Positions 42,407-50,530 of a stretch of DNA of 64,000 nt are shown here, one piece after another. The DNA is from Bacteroidota bacterium (GTDB lineage: Bacteria > Bacteroidota > Bacteroidia > Sphingobacteriales > Sphingobacteriaceae), in NCBI GenBank assembly GCA_023450085.1, contig JAEXHI010000010.1, forward strand, positions 1 through 64,000. Direction: 5' to 3'. The position numbers were made by a program, and so were the translations under genes. How positions within the stretch are numbered: the first letter of the stretch is position 1; the number at the start of each line of letters is the position of its first letter. The notes under the pieces were generated by a model, which saw nothing but the letters and a program-made list of their open reading frames with translations, ran no database searches and had not been told where the DNA came from.

Positions 42407-43867
42407 ATGAAAAAGAATTTAATTAGTTTATCAATAGCCTTAGCTGCCTTTATGTTTAACGGATGCAGTAAAAAGGAAAATTTAACAGCTAATATTGTTG
42501 GCCTAGGAGGTGATACTTGGGCAAAGGGACCAATAGACGATTGGATCAGTACAAACTATACCAATCCTTACAATATAGAGATTAAATATAAATGGGATAG
42601 GTCAGAACTAGGTGAAATCAATAAGAACGTAGTACCCGTAAAAGAGGACCTTGTAGTGCCAATCATGGATGCGATCAAGAAAACTTGGATTGATCCATAC
42701 GTATCTGTGAAGGGTGCTGATTTCATCAAAAAATATGCGCAAAAACAATTCTATCTCGCTGGTAGCCCTTCCTATAATAGTAATGGTACCATCACTTTAG
42801 GAACAGCAGAATCGGGAAGGAAAATTGTATTGTTGGATCTGAATACCTTTAATCCTGCTAATAAAGCAGCTGTAAAGCAGATTCTACATACTATGCATCA
42901 CGAATTTGCCCATATTTTACATCAAAATATCGCATTTAGTACTGATTATCAACGTATCACTCCAGCAGATTATACCGCTACTTGGTTTAATATTTTCAGA
43001 GGAGCATATAATAGTAATGCTGCTTTGGATAAAATATTATATGAAGCAGATTTTTGGGGAAAAGGTTTCATTACGCCTTATTCTAGGTCAAATAAAGATG
43101 ACGATTTTGTAGAGATGGTATCAACCTTATTAGAAGGTGGACAAGCCAATTTCGATAATATCATCAATAACCTTTTCCTTTATGATGGGTTGTATATCAA
43201 GAGAAATGGTAAGGGAGTTTATGAGCAAAATACTGATGCTAGGAATAAGCTGTTAAGAAAGAAAGCAATTGTAACTTCTTATTTAAAAGATAGCTGGGGA
43301 ATTGATTTGACTGAACTACAACTCAGAACTCAAGCTGCCATTGAGGCTAATTCGCCAACAGCAGATTTTAACAGTTTGCTAGGCCCTGGTAAAACTTATA
43401 ATACCATTACGATTAATCCACAAAAACTAACTGGGTTATCTGCAAAGTTTCTTACGGCTTACAATACGGCTAATACCAGTATGCAAACAGGCAATACTAC
43501 TACATTGAAAAGTTATTATATAGATAATATTTCATTGCTTTTTACAACAGCCAATAAACTAACCTTAAGAGTGAACTTCATGGATCCAACAGCAGCCTTA
43601 GGTGCTGGATTTAACGCTGATTTTGATTACTCAATTAGTAATGTAAATGGGACTTTTACCATGACCTATATTACACCTCAACCAACAACAACAACGTATG
43701 CAAATGCTAGAGTAATCGAAACTTATCTTACGGCTTTGTTGGCTTACTTTAACAATCAACAGTTTACAGTTCGTTGGATAGACGATATCGTTCCTCAGTC
43801 AAAAAGTATTTTTGGAGGCTTGGTAAAAACAACAGATCCAACCTCATACTTATTTGGAACACTTTAG
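42407..43867 (+). CDS. Substrate import-associated zinc metallohydrolase lipoprotein
   Basis: A 486-aa lipoprotein (NGCSKKEN, lipid Cys20) with a zinc site HHEFAHILH (H165-E166-x-x-H169) and a later acidic motif DDFVEMVSTLLEGG that may supply a further ligand. It matches the putative metallohydrolases encoded beside SusC/SusD pairs and DUF4302 proteins. It probably trims peptides or other substrates at the cell surface. The C-terminal 130 residues, with their repeated Thr/Asn, look like a beta-rich binding domain. Confidence 0.87.
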   Translation: MKKNLISLSIALAAFMFNGCSKKENLTANIVGLGGDTWAKGPIDDWISTNYTNPYNIEIKYKWDRSELGEINKNVVPVKEDLVVPIMDAIKKTWIDPYVSVKGADFIKKYAQKQFYLAGSPSYNSNGTITLGTAESGRKIVLLDLNTFNPANKAAVKQILHTMHHEFAHILHQNIAFSTDYQRITPADYTATWFNIFRGAYNSNAALDKILYEADFWGKGFITPYSRSNKDDDFVEMVSTLLEGGQANFDNIINNLFLYDGLYIKRNGKGVYEQNTDARNKLLRKKAIVTSYLKDSWGIDLTELQLRTQAAIEANSPTADFNSLLGPGKTYNTITINPQKLTGLSAKFLTAYNTANTSMQTGNTTTLKSYYIDNISLLFTTANKLTLRVNFMDPTAALGAGFNADFDYSISNVNGTFTMTYITPQPTTTTYANARVIETYLTALLAYFNNQQFTVRWIDDIVPQSKSIFGGLVKTTDPTSYLFGTL

Positions 43868-43885
43868 TAATTTAAAATAGACAAG

Positions 43886-45193
43886 ATGAAAAAGTATTTA
43901 TTATATCTATTCTTTTTAACCATAGCATTTAGCGCCTGTAAGAAGAATCAAAGCGACCCAATAATTGGCAATGTTGATGAAAGGTTATCGGAAGCTTTAG
44001 CTCAGTACCAAAAAATATTGATTAGTGCAGAATTTGGATGGAAAGGTTATTTGTTGACAGACAATAAAACACCAGCTACTTTCTTATTCAATTTTACTGA
44101 TAAAAATAGGACGATAATGTCTGCGGATTATCAACCAACGCCTAGCGAAAGCTCTTACCGTCTAAAATCATTACAACGCCCTACTTTATTATTCGATTCT
44201 TATTCAATCTTACATTTGTTATCAGATCCAACGCCAAGCGTGGCAGGAGGTTCTGTTGGACAAGGTTATTTTTCAGACTTTGAATATGCTTTTCTATCAG
44301 CAAATGCTGATACCATTAAATTGGAAGGAACTTACAATCAAAGCAAACTGATATTGATTAAATCAAAGTCGGCAGCAGAAAGCACCAATATATTTACTTC
44401 GGTAACCAATATTGGTAATATTGCTTCTAAACTTAAAACTTATTTCAAACGTACCACTATTGGTGGAGTGGAGTGTGAAGTGAAACTAGATGGAGCTGCA
44501 CAAATCATTTCCTTTTCTTACTTAGATGCCAGTAACCTTAAAACTTTGAGTTCAAACTTTTACGTTTCGGGAACCACCATTGTATTATACGATCCTTTAG
44601 TAGTAGGAAATACTACGGTTAGAGAAGTTAGTGGTGTAAGCTATGATACGGCAACTGGTTTTATTAATGGAACGGTAAATAGTGCAAACATCCAAATTAA
44701 AGAGGCAACAGCACCATTAAAATTAGATGCAACCGCTGCACAAAGATGGTATAACCAAATGGCCGCCAACTTTAATGGCTGTTGGGTGTCGGATAGGGCA
44801 TTTCATGCCAATGGTGTAGACGATTTCTGCAATTTTAGAAATATTGCAGGCTATCAAAATCTTTGGTATGCAGGAGCAGCTGTTTTTGGAGGCACAAGTG
44901 AGGGAATGATCACTTTTACAGGTGCTTTGGGAGCACCGTATACGCTGTCTAGAGTTCCATTTGCAGTAAATGCGGGTATTGCACGTTTCACCTTGAACAG
45001 CAATGTGGGAACCTTTACAGGTACAACTCCAATTGCCCAAGCAATGACTGCGGCGAGAGCAATTCTATATGGAGGTGCTGCCGTAGGAAGTGCTCAAGAT
45101 TGGTACCTTATTCCTACTTCTAATGATGGAAGAACTTATGATATGGTAAGATTTGGCGATGCGACCGCTTGGATTAGCTGGAGGCCAAGATAG
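43886..45193 (+). CDS. DUF4302 lipoprotein of the SusCD locus
   Basis: A 435-aa lipoprotein (signal 1-17, lipid Cys18 in FSACKKN) with the DUF4302 opening DERLSEALAQYQKILISAEFGWKGYL and a C-terminal region ending TYDMVRFGDATAWISWRPR. It always accompanies this type of SusC/SusD/metallohydrolase locus; its biochemical function is unknown, and a surface substrate-binding role is inferred. It is the last gene of the operon, before the terminator at 45218-45252. Confidence 0.85.
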   Translation: MKKYLLYLFFLTIAFSACKKNQSDPIIGNVDERLSEALAQYQKILISAEFGWKGYLLTDNKTPATFLFNFTDKNRTIMSADYQPTPSESSYRLKSLQRPTLLFDSYSILHLLSDPTPSVAGGSVGQGYFSDFEYAFLSANADTIKLEGTYNQSKLILIKSKSAAESTNIFTSVTNIGNIASKLKTYFKRTTIGGVECEVKLDGAAQIISFSYLDASNLKTLSSNFYVSGTTIVLYDPLVVGNTTVREVSGVSYDTATGFINGTVNSANIQIKEATAPLKLDATAAQRWYNQMAANFNGCWVSDRAFHANGVDDFCNFRNIAGYQNLWYAGAAVFGGTSEGMITFTGALGAPYTLSRVPFAVNAGIARFTLNSNVGTFTGTTPIAQAMTAARAILYGGAAVGSAQDWYLIPTSNDGRTYDMVRFGDATAWISWRPR

Positions 45194-45217
45194 TTAGTTT
45201 AATAGTTAATTATCATC

Positions 45218-45252
45218 GCACCCCTTGGCCATCGGTCAAGGGGTTTTTTGTT
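45218..45252 (+). terminator. Terminator of the SusCD operon
   Basis: CCCCTTG and CAAGGGG pair around a short loop and are followed by TTTTTTG. Confidence 0.8.
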
Positions 45253-45338
45253 TACCTATGTAAAAGTAATCAATTGATAAACAAAGATCCTTTTCCATTA
45301 TTTACCTAAAAATGAAATAACTTGTGCCAATTTTAACT

Positions 45339-45346
45339 TAAATTTG
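45339..45346 (+). promoter_or_regulatory. Promoter -7 box of the CxxC membrane protein
   Basis: TAAATTTG matches TAnnTTTG exactly. Its last base is only 4 nt before the ATG at 45351, which would give a leaderless or near-leaderless mRNA. A TTG at 45322-45324 is 14 bp upstream. Confidence 0.4.
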
Positions 45347-45350
45347 GGGC

Positions 45351-45596
45351 ATGAAAAAAATACTGGCCATATTGCTTTTCTTTTTTACGGTGCTAACCAT
45401 TAGCCCAGATGCCAATGCCCAATGTGCCATGTGTACTGCAAATGCCGAAATGGGTGTTAAAAATGGAAATACACAAACTAAGGGTTTAAACTCTGGTGTT
45501 TTGTATTTGTTGGCCGTTCCATTTTTGTTAGCTGGTGGCGTAGGATTACTTTGGTACACTAACTTTCGTAAGAAAGATACCACCAAACTTGCTTAA
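45351..45596 (+). CDS. Small secreted/membrane protein with CAMC motif
   Basis: An 81-aa protein with a signal peptide or first helix (1-23), the motif QCAMCTANAEMGVKNG just after it, and one membrane helix (about 47-69, LYLLAVPFLLAGGVGLLWY) before a basic tail. The family is widespread in Bacteroidota as an uncharacterised small protein; I assign no function. The CxxC could bind metal or be redox-active outside the membrane. Confidence 0.75.
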   Translation: MKKILAILLFFFTVLTISPDANAQCAMCTANAEMGVKNGNTQTKGLNSGVLYLLAVPFLLAGGVGLLWYTNFRKKDTTKLA

Positions 45597-45650
45597 TCCT
45601 AATAAGTATTAATTTTAGGAATTGGTGCATAAAGTATCAATATAAGATAC

Positions 45651-45681
45651 TTGGATTCTATTTGAAGAATAGTTAGATTTA
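45651..45681 (+). promoter_or_regulatory. Candidate promoter of the GG-leader peptide gene
   Basis: TTG (45651-45653), a 20-bp spacer, then TAGATTTA (45674-45681), one mismatch from TAnnTTTG. It lies about 20 bp upstream of the peptide ATG. Confidence 0.4.
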
Positions 45682-45700
45682 ATATATCAAATGTAATGAT

Positions 45701-45889
45701 ATGAAAACTAAATTAACTATGCTTTCTCGTAAGGAAATGAAGCAAATTTTTGGGGGTTCTGATGAGGGCGAACAAAAGCTCTTACAATGCCCTATTTGTA
45801 TTGATAATCCATTGTACCATTCAAGCTTTTATACTTGGTGTGAAGCTTGGGAGTGTGCGGATGACTCCACACCAGGAGATGACTTTTAA
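45701..45889 (+). CDS. Double-glycine-leader peptide (putative RiPP or bacteriocin precursor)
   Basis: A 62-aa peptide with leader MLSRKEMKQIFGG (residues 7-19), the Bacteroidota GG-type natural-product leader cleaved after GG by C39 peptidase-transporters. The predicted 43-residue core is acidic and has four cysteines (30, 33, 47, 52), including CPIC, with aromatics between them and a DDSTPGDDF tail. A candidate promoter and a strong terminator frame it as a single-gene unit. No maturation enzyme or C39 transporter lies in the window, so function and export route are open. Alternatives are a signalling or quorum peptide. Confidence 0.7.
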   Translation: MKTKLTMLSRKEMKQIFGGSDEGEQKLLQCPICIDNPLYHSSFYTWCEAWECADDSTPGDDF

Positions 45890-45890
45890 A

Positions 45891-45932
45891 AAAATAGGCC
45901 CTTCAATATACTGAAGGGCCTATTTTTTTAAA
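45891..45932 (+). terminator. Strong terminator of the GG-leader peptide gene
   Basis: AAATAGGCCCTTCA and TGAAGGGCCTATTT form a 14-bp perfect stem with a 6-nt loop, followed by T residues. It also has an A tract on the other side. Confidence 0.85.
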
Positions 45933-45993
45933 GTGTTTTTATTTTTATGCTTTAATTTCCTACATTGGCGGCAATTGCTGATAAGACAATCTT

Positions 45994-46656
45994 ATGCTTA
46001 AAAAATCCACCTTTGATTTCCTAAGGGAACTGGCAGACAATAACAACAGAGAATGGTTTGCAAAAAACAAACACCTGTACGAAGAGGCTAAACTTGATCT
46101 TTTCGCCTTGATTACTCCCTTGATTAAGGAACTTTCGAGTATCGATCCGCAATTTTCGGCAGATACCGAACCTAAAAAATGCTTGTTACGTATTTACCGA
46201 GATATCCGCTTTAGCCCAAATAAAGCCCCTTATAAAAAGAACTATGGAATAGCCTTTGACGTGAAGGGATATGGTCCAACTACGCCGAGCTACTATTTGC
46301 ACTTGGAGCCAGGAAGCTGTTTCTTTGGGGCAGGATTTTGGATGCCCGAGAGCAAAGTGGTAAAGAGCATTAGAGAGGAAATTGACTATAGTGCAGATGA
46401 ATTCTTGGAAGTGGTTAATGACAAGGAATATAAATCGATATTCTCGTTAAGCACAGAAGACAGCTTGAAAAAAGCACCAAAAGGATATGAAGTAGATCAT
46501 CCAATGATTGATTATTTGAAATTGAAGAGCTTTATTTCTATCTATCCCTTAAAAGAAGAAGACTTTTATAAAGATAACATCGTGGAAAAGTTGAAAAAAG
46601 CATTTCATACCATTCAGCCGTTCATTTTATTTTTGCGCAAAGCAGTAGATCAGTAA
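45994..46656 (+). CDS. DUF2461 (TIGR02453) family protein
   Basis: A 220-aa protein: TFDFLRELADNNNREWFAKNKHLYEEAK at the N-terminus and the signature RIYRDIRFSPNKAPYKKNYG, then a C-terminal helix region. It matches DUF2461 in length and motifs; the biochemical role is unknown. It lies between the GG-peptide terminator and the OmpA-like gene (about 30 bp). Confidence 0.88.
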   Translation: MLKKSTFDFLRELADNNNREWFAKNKHLYEEAKLDLFALITPLIKELSSIDPQFSADTEPKKCLLRIYRDIRFSPNKAPYKKNYGIAFDVKGYGPTTPSYYLHLEPGSCFFGAGFWMPESKVVKSIREEIDYSADEFLEVVNDKEYKSIFSLSTEDSLKKAPKGYEVDHPMIDYLKLKSFISIYPLKEEDFYKDNIVEKLKKAFHTIQPFILFLRKAVDQ

Positions 46657-46687
46657 CACCTTAAAACATACATTGATAAACACACAA

Positions 46688-47530
46688 ATGAGGAAATTCA
46701 ATTTTTTAGTTGCTCTTTTTTTAGTTATTGCCACCTTAAGTTCATGTGTGGTGCTTTCTACCAAAAAATACAAAGCGCTTTTAGCCAAGCAAGATTCCCT
46801 GAACATGGGATGGAACAACTCACAATCGCAGAACGAAAGTTTAGAGCAGCGCATTAAACGTCTACAAGCCGATACTGCGGCACTTCACAGTCAATTGGCA
46901 GCCCTTAACCAACGTTATACCGATTTAGATGGTAATTACAGCAAGTTAAGAAGCAACAGTTCTTCGGAGATTAACAAGCTAAGTGAAAACCTTAAAAAGA
47001 GAGAACAGCGCTTAAAGGAAGTAGAAGAGATATTGCGTAAACGCGATGAAGCTACCAACCAATTAAGAGCTAAATTACAACAGGCATTACTTGGTTTCAC
47101 TAAAAATGGCTTGACCGTAGAAGTCAAAAATGGTAAGGTATATGTATCGCTAACTGATAAATTGTTGTTCCCGTCGGGAAGTATCATTATTGATGAGCGA
47201 GGAAAACAAGCATTAACCCAGTTGGCCGAAGTGCTAAAACAACAACCAGAAATTAATATTGCTGTAGAAGGTCACACAGACTCGCAACGTATTAATAACT
47301 TAGGACAGATCAAAGATAACTGGGACTTAAGTGTGTTACGCGCAACTTCTGTAGTACGTTTCTTAACTGAGGAGCAAAAAGTAGAAAGTGTAAGGATGAC
47401 TGCAACAGGTAAGGGGCAATATCAGCCTTTAGGAGAAAATACTAGTGCCGAAGGAAGAAGCAAGAACCGTAGAATTGAAATTGTACTTTCTCCGAAATTG
47501 GATGAATTGTATGATTTGATCAAACAGTAA
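46688..47530 (+). CDS. OmpA-family peptidoglycan-binding lipoprotein
   Basis: A 280-aa lipoprotein (ATLSSCVVL, lipid Cys20) with a long coiled coil (about 40-135, heptads such as NKLSENLKKREQRLKEVEEILRKR split over several turns) and a C-terminal OmpA domain (VSLTDKLLFPSGSIIID, VEGHTDSQRINN, NWDLSVLRATSVVRFL, EGRSKNRRIEIVL). It tethers the outer membrane to peptidoglycan. The ATG at 46688 is preferred to the upstream TTG at 46673. A terminator follows at 47559-47605. Confidence 0.92.
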   Translation: MRKFNFLVALFLVIATLSSCVVLSTKKYKALLAKQDSLNMGWNNSQSQNESLEQRIKRLQADTAALHSQLAALNQRYTDLDGNYSKLRSNSSSEINKLSENLKKREQRLKEVEEILRKRDEATNQLRAKLQQALLGFTKNGLTVEVKNGKVYVSLTDKLLFPSGSIIIDERGKQALTQLAEVLKQQPEINIAVEGHTDSQRINNLGQIKDNWDLSVLRATSVVRFLTEEQKVESVRMTATGKGQYQPLGENTSAEGRSKNRRIEIVLSPKLDELYDLIKQ

Positions 47531-47554
47531 CCCCCTAAATCCCCTAAAGGGGAC
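47531..47554. repeat. Dispersed CCCCTAAA repeat
   Basis: CCCCCTAAATCCCCTAAAGG and the following GGAC form an imperfect palindrome between the OmpA-like stop and its terminator. Copies with this look are common in intergenic regions of Bacteroidota; only one is seen in this window. Confidence 0.4.
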
Positions 47555-47558
47555 TATA

Positions 47559-47605
47559 AAAAAGCCACAGATACACAGATTTGATTTGTGCATTTGTGGC
47601 TTTTA
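47559..47605. terminator. Bidirectional terminator between OmpA-like gene and rfbC
   Basis: AAAAAGCCACA and TGTGGCTTTT pair around a loop containing CAGATTTGATTTGTG. T runs are present on the plus side and A runs on the other, so it can serve both convergent genes. Confidence 0.7.
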
Positions 47606-47628
47606 TAATTGATGACGTTGATAATCGG

Positions 47629-48183
47629 TTAAAATGGCGATTGAAACGAAGCAAAATCACCTAGTACTAGATCTTTATCTGATAAAGAAAACTCACTAGA
47701 ATCTAAATAAGCAGCCCAATCAATGTTGAGTGTTGGGTCATTCCACATAATGCCTATTTCCGAAGCCTTATCATAGTAGTTGCTTACTTTGTAGGTGAAA
47801 ATGGTATGGTCTTCCAAAGTTAAAAAGCCATGTAAAAAACCTGGAGGTACCCATAATTGTTTATGGTTTTCGCCACTTAGCTCAATGGCAAAATGTTTTC
47901 CATAAGTAGGAGAGTTTTTTCTAATATCTACGGCAACATCAACCACACTACCTTGTATTACCCTTACCAGTTTGCCCTGTGCAAATGGGTTTGCTTGAGC
48001 ATGTAGTCCACGTAATGTGCCTTTTTTAGAAAAAGACTGATTGTCTTGTACAAAAGTGACATCAATGCCTGCCTGTTCAAAAATTCGTTGGTTAAAGCTC
48101 TCGTAAAAGTAACCCCTACTATCTTGCCATAGTTTTGGCTCAATTACAAAAAGGTCTTTTATTGGTGTTTCTATTAAGTTCAT
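47629..48183 (-). CDS. rfbC: dTDP-4-dehydrorhamnose 3,5-epimerase
   Basis: A 184-aa cupin-fold epimerase of dTDP-L-rhamnose synthesis. Signature residues: FVQDNQSFSKKGTLRGLHAQ with the catalytic His, GKLVRVIQGSVVDVAVDIRKNSPTYGKH with its Asp partner, LWVPPGFLHGFLTLED and KVSNYYDKASEIGIMWNDP. No other rhamnose genes adjoin it; DUF4286 and the TPR gene follow the same direction with 3- and 15-bp gaps. Confidence 0.93.
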   Translation of the reverse strand: MNLIETPIKDLFVIEPKLWQDSRGYFYESFNQRIFEQAGIDVTFVQDNQSFSKKGTLRGLHAQANPFAQGKLVRVIQGSVVDVAVDIRKNSPTYGKHFAIELSGENHKQLWVPPGFLHGFLTLEDHTIFTYKVSNYYDKASEIGIMWNDPTLNIDWAAYLDSSEFSLSDKDLVLGDFASFQSPF

Positions 48184-48186
48184 AAA

Positions 48187-48489
48187 TTATCCTACAAATT
48201 CCATTAATGTGCTAAAAGTAACCAGCTTATTGGGGTACCTGTTGTACATCTCTGCAATAAAAAACTGTTCGTGTAAATCTAAAAAAGTCTGATGGCGAGC
48301 TTCGTCCTCGGCAATAAATTGTATAGAATAACTCACACCCTCATTAGGAGAGTCTACAATTTTTAATACTCTGTGAGAAACAAAACATTCCTCATCCATG
48401 AGTTGAGGGATATGGCTTTCTTGCATCCATTGCAGCCAATCGGTCGCCGAAGCTTCTTCAATAATTACGGTTACATTAAATAATAGCAT
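48187..48489 (-). CDS. DUF4286 family protein
   Basis: A 100-aa protein starting MLLFNVTVIIEEASATDWLQWMQ and containing HIPQLMDEECFVSHRVLKIVDS, as in DUF4286 (a ferredoxin-like alpha+beta domain). Function is unknown. The ATG at 48489 gives the family N-terminus; an upstream in-frame start at 48504 would overlap the TPR gene's end. It lies in an operon with the TPR gene and rfbC. Confidence 0.82.
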   Translation of the reverse strand: MLLFNVTVIIEEASATDWLQWMQESHIPQLMDEECFVSHRVLKIVDSPNEGVSYSIQFIAEDEARHQTFLDLHEQFFIAEMYNRYPNKLVTFSTLMEFVG

Positions 48490-48504
48490 GCTGCAAAGAT
48501 ACAC

Positions 48505-50313
48505 TTAAGCACCTAAATTATCCCCACGCATATTGCGGTATCTTTTTCTGGCTTCACTGTTAAGCATACTGCCTGGGAAATCTGTGATCAACTGTTGATA
48601 GAGCTTTTTGGCTGCTTCAATATTGTTGAGTTGATGTTCGTAGAGATCAGCTAGTGTAAAAATGGCATCATCAATCCAAATACTGGTCGCGTGATTAGCA
48701 ATTAATTCTTTTAAATTCTCTTCTGCCTTAGCAAACTCACTAGTCTTGATAAAGATTTTGGCTTTCGACATCAGCACGTCATCTGTTAAGCTATTATTTG
48801 GAAAAGCAATATCGATGCTGTCCAATTTTTTAATGGCCGCGGTGTTGTTGTTTAAAAATTGCAGCATTTCGGCATCTGCGTACATCATCAGTGCCAAGCT
48901 ATCATTTTTGCTTTGCAAGTTGTCTGAAATTAAAAGACTCAAGTTCAAGGCATCGTTGGCAATGAGTTGTGAAGTAGAAGCCTTAAGTACATCAGCTTGA
49001 GATTTGGCATATTTAAAATTCCCTTGGTAAAAAGAAAGTCGTGCCGAACGAAAGCGTGCTTCGCTGGCAATTGGGAGATTTTCGTATTGCTTGGCTACTT
49101 GCTCGTAAATCAACACCGCTTCCCAAGGCTGTTTGTTCAGCAAATAAATATCGCCCAAATCTATTTTAATTTGGCCAAGTTCCATGGCGGGTAAGCCGGT
49201 AACTTTTAGGGCTTGTTCCAAGGTTTTCTCGGCTTCCGACAGATTATTCAAATAATAAGCCTGTAAGTATGATAACTTTTTAAGCGCAAAAATGGTTTGA
49301 TTGCTAATGCCGTACCGACTAATGATTTGGGTAAACTCATCGGCCAAGGCTTTAATGGCTACTGGGTCGGTTTTGCCTTGCATTGCTAATTCGTACTTAG
49401 CATTAATGAGCTGTATTTTTGCGGCAAGGTAAAGCTCCTGCTCTGGGCCTTTGCTCAATAAATATTCATAAGCCTTAATAGCCGTGGCATAAGCTTTATT
49501 GGCTACAAAGGTATTGGCCGTATTGAAAATCAAATCAGAAGCATTTTTAGCTCTTTTATCTTGGGCTATTAGTTGCCTCAATGCCATTTCATATTGTTGC
49601 TGTTGAATATATTGCCAAATCAGCAATTCAGTATAAATCTCATTTTGAGGGTCTTTTTGTATCTTTTTGAGCAAAGCCGATTGCAAAAGTTGATAATCGT
49701 TATTGCCTTCAAAAATGCTCGAAAGTACGCTTTGTGCTTGGGGTACCAACTGCGGATTGGCTGGTAATGCATTAATGTATTCGTCAATAAGCGCCTGTTT
49801 ATCCTTTTTAAATCGATAAATGCTTAATAGCTCAAAAGCGAAGAGCTGCTCGTCGCCAAGTACCTTACGTCCCTGTAAAAAGGTATTAACAGCCATATCG
49901 TAGGTTTCAAACCTATAAAAAGTGTTTGCTAAATCCCTGAACTGAAATTCGTTTTTGGGTACATTCTGTATGGCGGTATAATAAATCTTATTGGCCTCGG
50001 TAGTTTTTCCGAGCTCCTGATATATGCGTCCAAGAGCAATTTGATAGTTGAGTTTTTGAGGGAATTGTTTAACAAGCCTTTTGACTAGATTTTCAGCCTC
50101 ATCATACTTTTTAATTTTAAGCAATGAAGTATAATAGAGGTCAAAATAGCCATCATTTTTAGTGCTGTTGAATAGCTTTTCAAGCAATGACGCCGCTTTC
50201 TCATAGTCTGCCTGCTGGTAGTACTGATAGGCCAGTGCTTCATCTATATTTTGCTGGGCAAAGCCAAAAGTAAACCAGCAACAACCAAGAAATAATAACA
50301 TCAGACGTTTCAT
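48505..50313 (-). CDS. Secreted tetratricopeptide-repeat protein
   Basis: A 602-aa protein with a signal peptide (LMLLFLGCCWFTFGFAQ) and helical TPR-type repeats over most of its length (e.g. YQQADYEKAASLLEKLF; FYQGNFKYAKSQADVL; YEHQLNNIEAAKKLYQQL). It is periplasmic or surface-bound; such proteins are scaffolds. The ATG at 50313 is chosen over a TTG two codons upstream. It is the first gene of the TPR-DUF4286-rfbC unit and diverges from the S9-like gene. Confidence 0.85.
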   Translation of the reverse strand: MKRLMLLFLGCCWFTFGFAQQNIDEALAYQYYQQADYEKAASLLEKLFNSTKNDGYFDLYYTSLLKIKKYDEAENLVKRLVKQFPQKLNYQIALGRIYQELGKTTEANKIYYTAIQNVPKNEFQFRDLANTFYRFETYDMAVNTFLQGRKVLGDEQLFAFELLSIYRFKKDKQALIDEYINALPANPQLVPQAQSVLSSIFEGNNDYQLLQSALLKKIQKDPQNEIYTELLIWQYIQQQQYEMALRQLIAQDKRAKNASDLIFNTANTFVANKAYATAIKAYEYLLSKGPEQELYLAAKIQLINAKYELAMQGKTDPVAIKALADEFTQIISRYGISNQTIFALKKLSYLQAYYLNNLSEAEKTLEQALKVTGLPAMELGQIKIDLGDIYLLNKQPWEAVLIYEQVAKQYENLPIASEARFRSARLSFYQGNFKYAKSQADVLKASTSQLIANDALNLSLLISDNLQSKNDSLALMMYADAEMLQFLNNNTAAIKKLDSIDIAFPNNSLTDDVLMSKAKIFIKTSEFAKAEENLKELIANHATSIWIDDAIFTLADLYEHQLNNIEAAKKLYQQLITDFPGSMLNSEARKRYRNMRGDNLGA

Positions 50314-50518
50314 CGACAATTTCGCTATTTGCTAAAATTAAATTTTTAAGCGTATAATTACGAATTGAAAATAAAATAACGCTGGGATAGATACTGTATT
50401 TTAAATGTTACGGTCTATTTTCCATAAAATGCCAAATAGTTATTTTATTTGGATATAGCTAAAGCCTTTGATAAAGTAACAATGTTAATGCTAATAGCCC
50501 AACAGCTATAGGGTTGTG

Positions 50519-50526
50519 TAATTTTG
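50519..50526 (+). promoter_or_regulatory. Promoter -7 box of the S9-like lipoprotein gene
   Basis: TAATTTTG matches TAnnTTTG. The box ends 4 nt before the ATG at 50531, predicting a leaderless mRNA. No clear TTTG is found 19 bp upstream. Confidence 0.35.
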
Positions 50527-50530
50527 CGAC

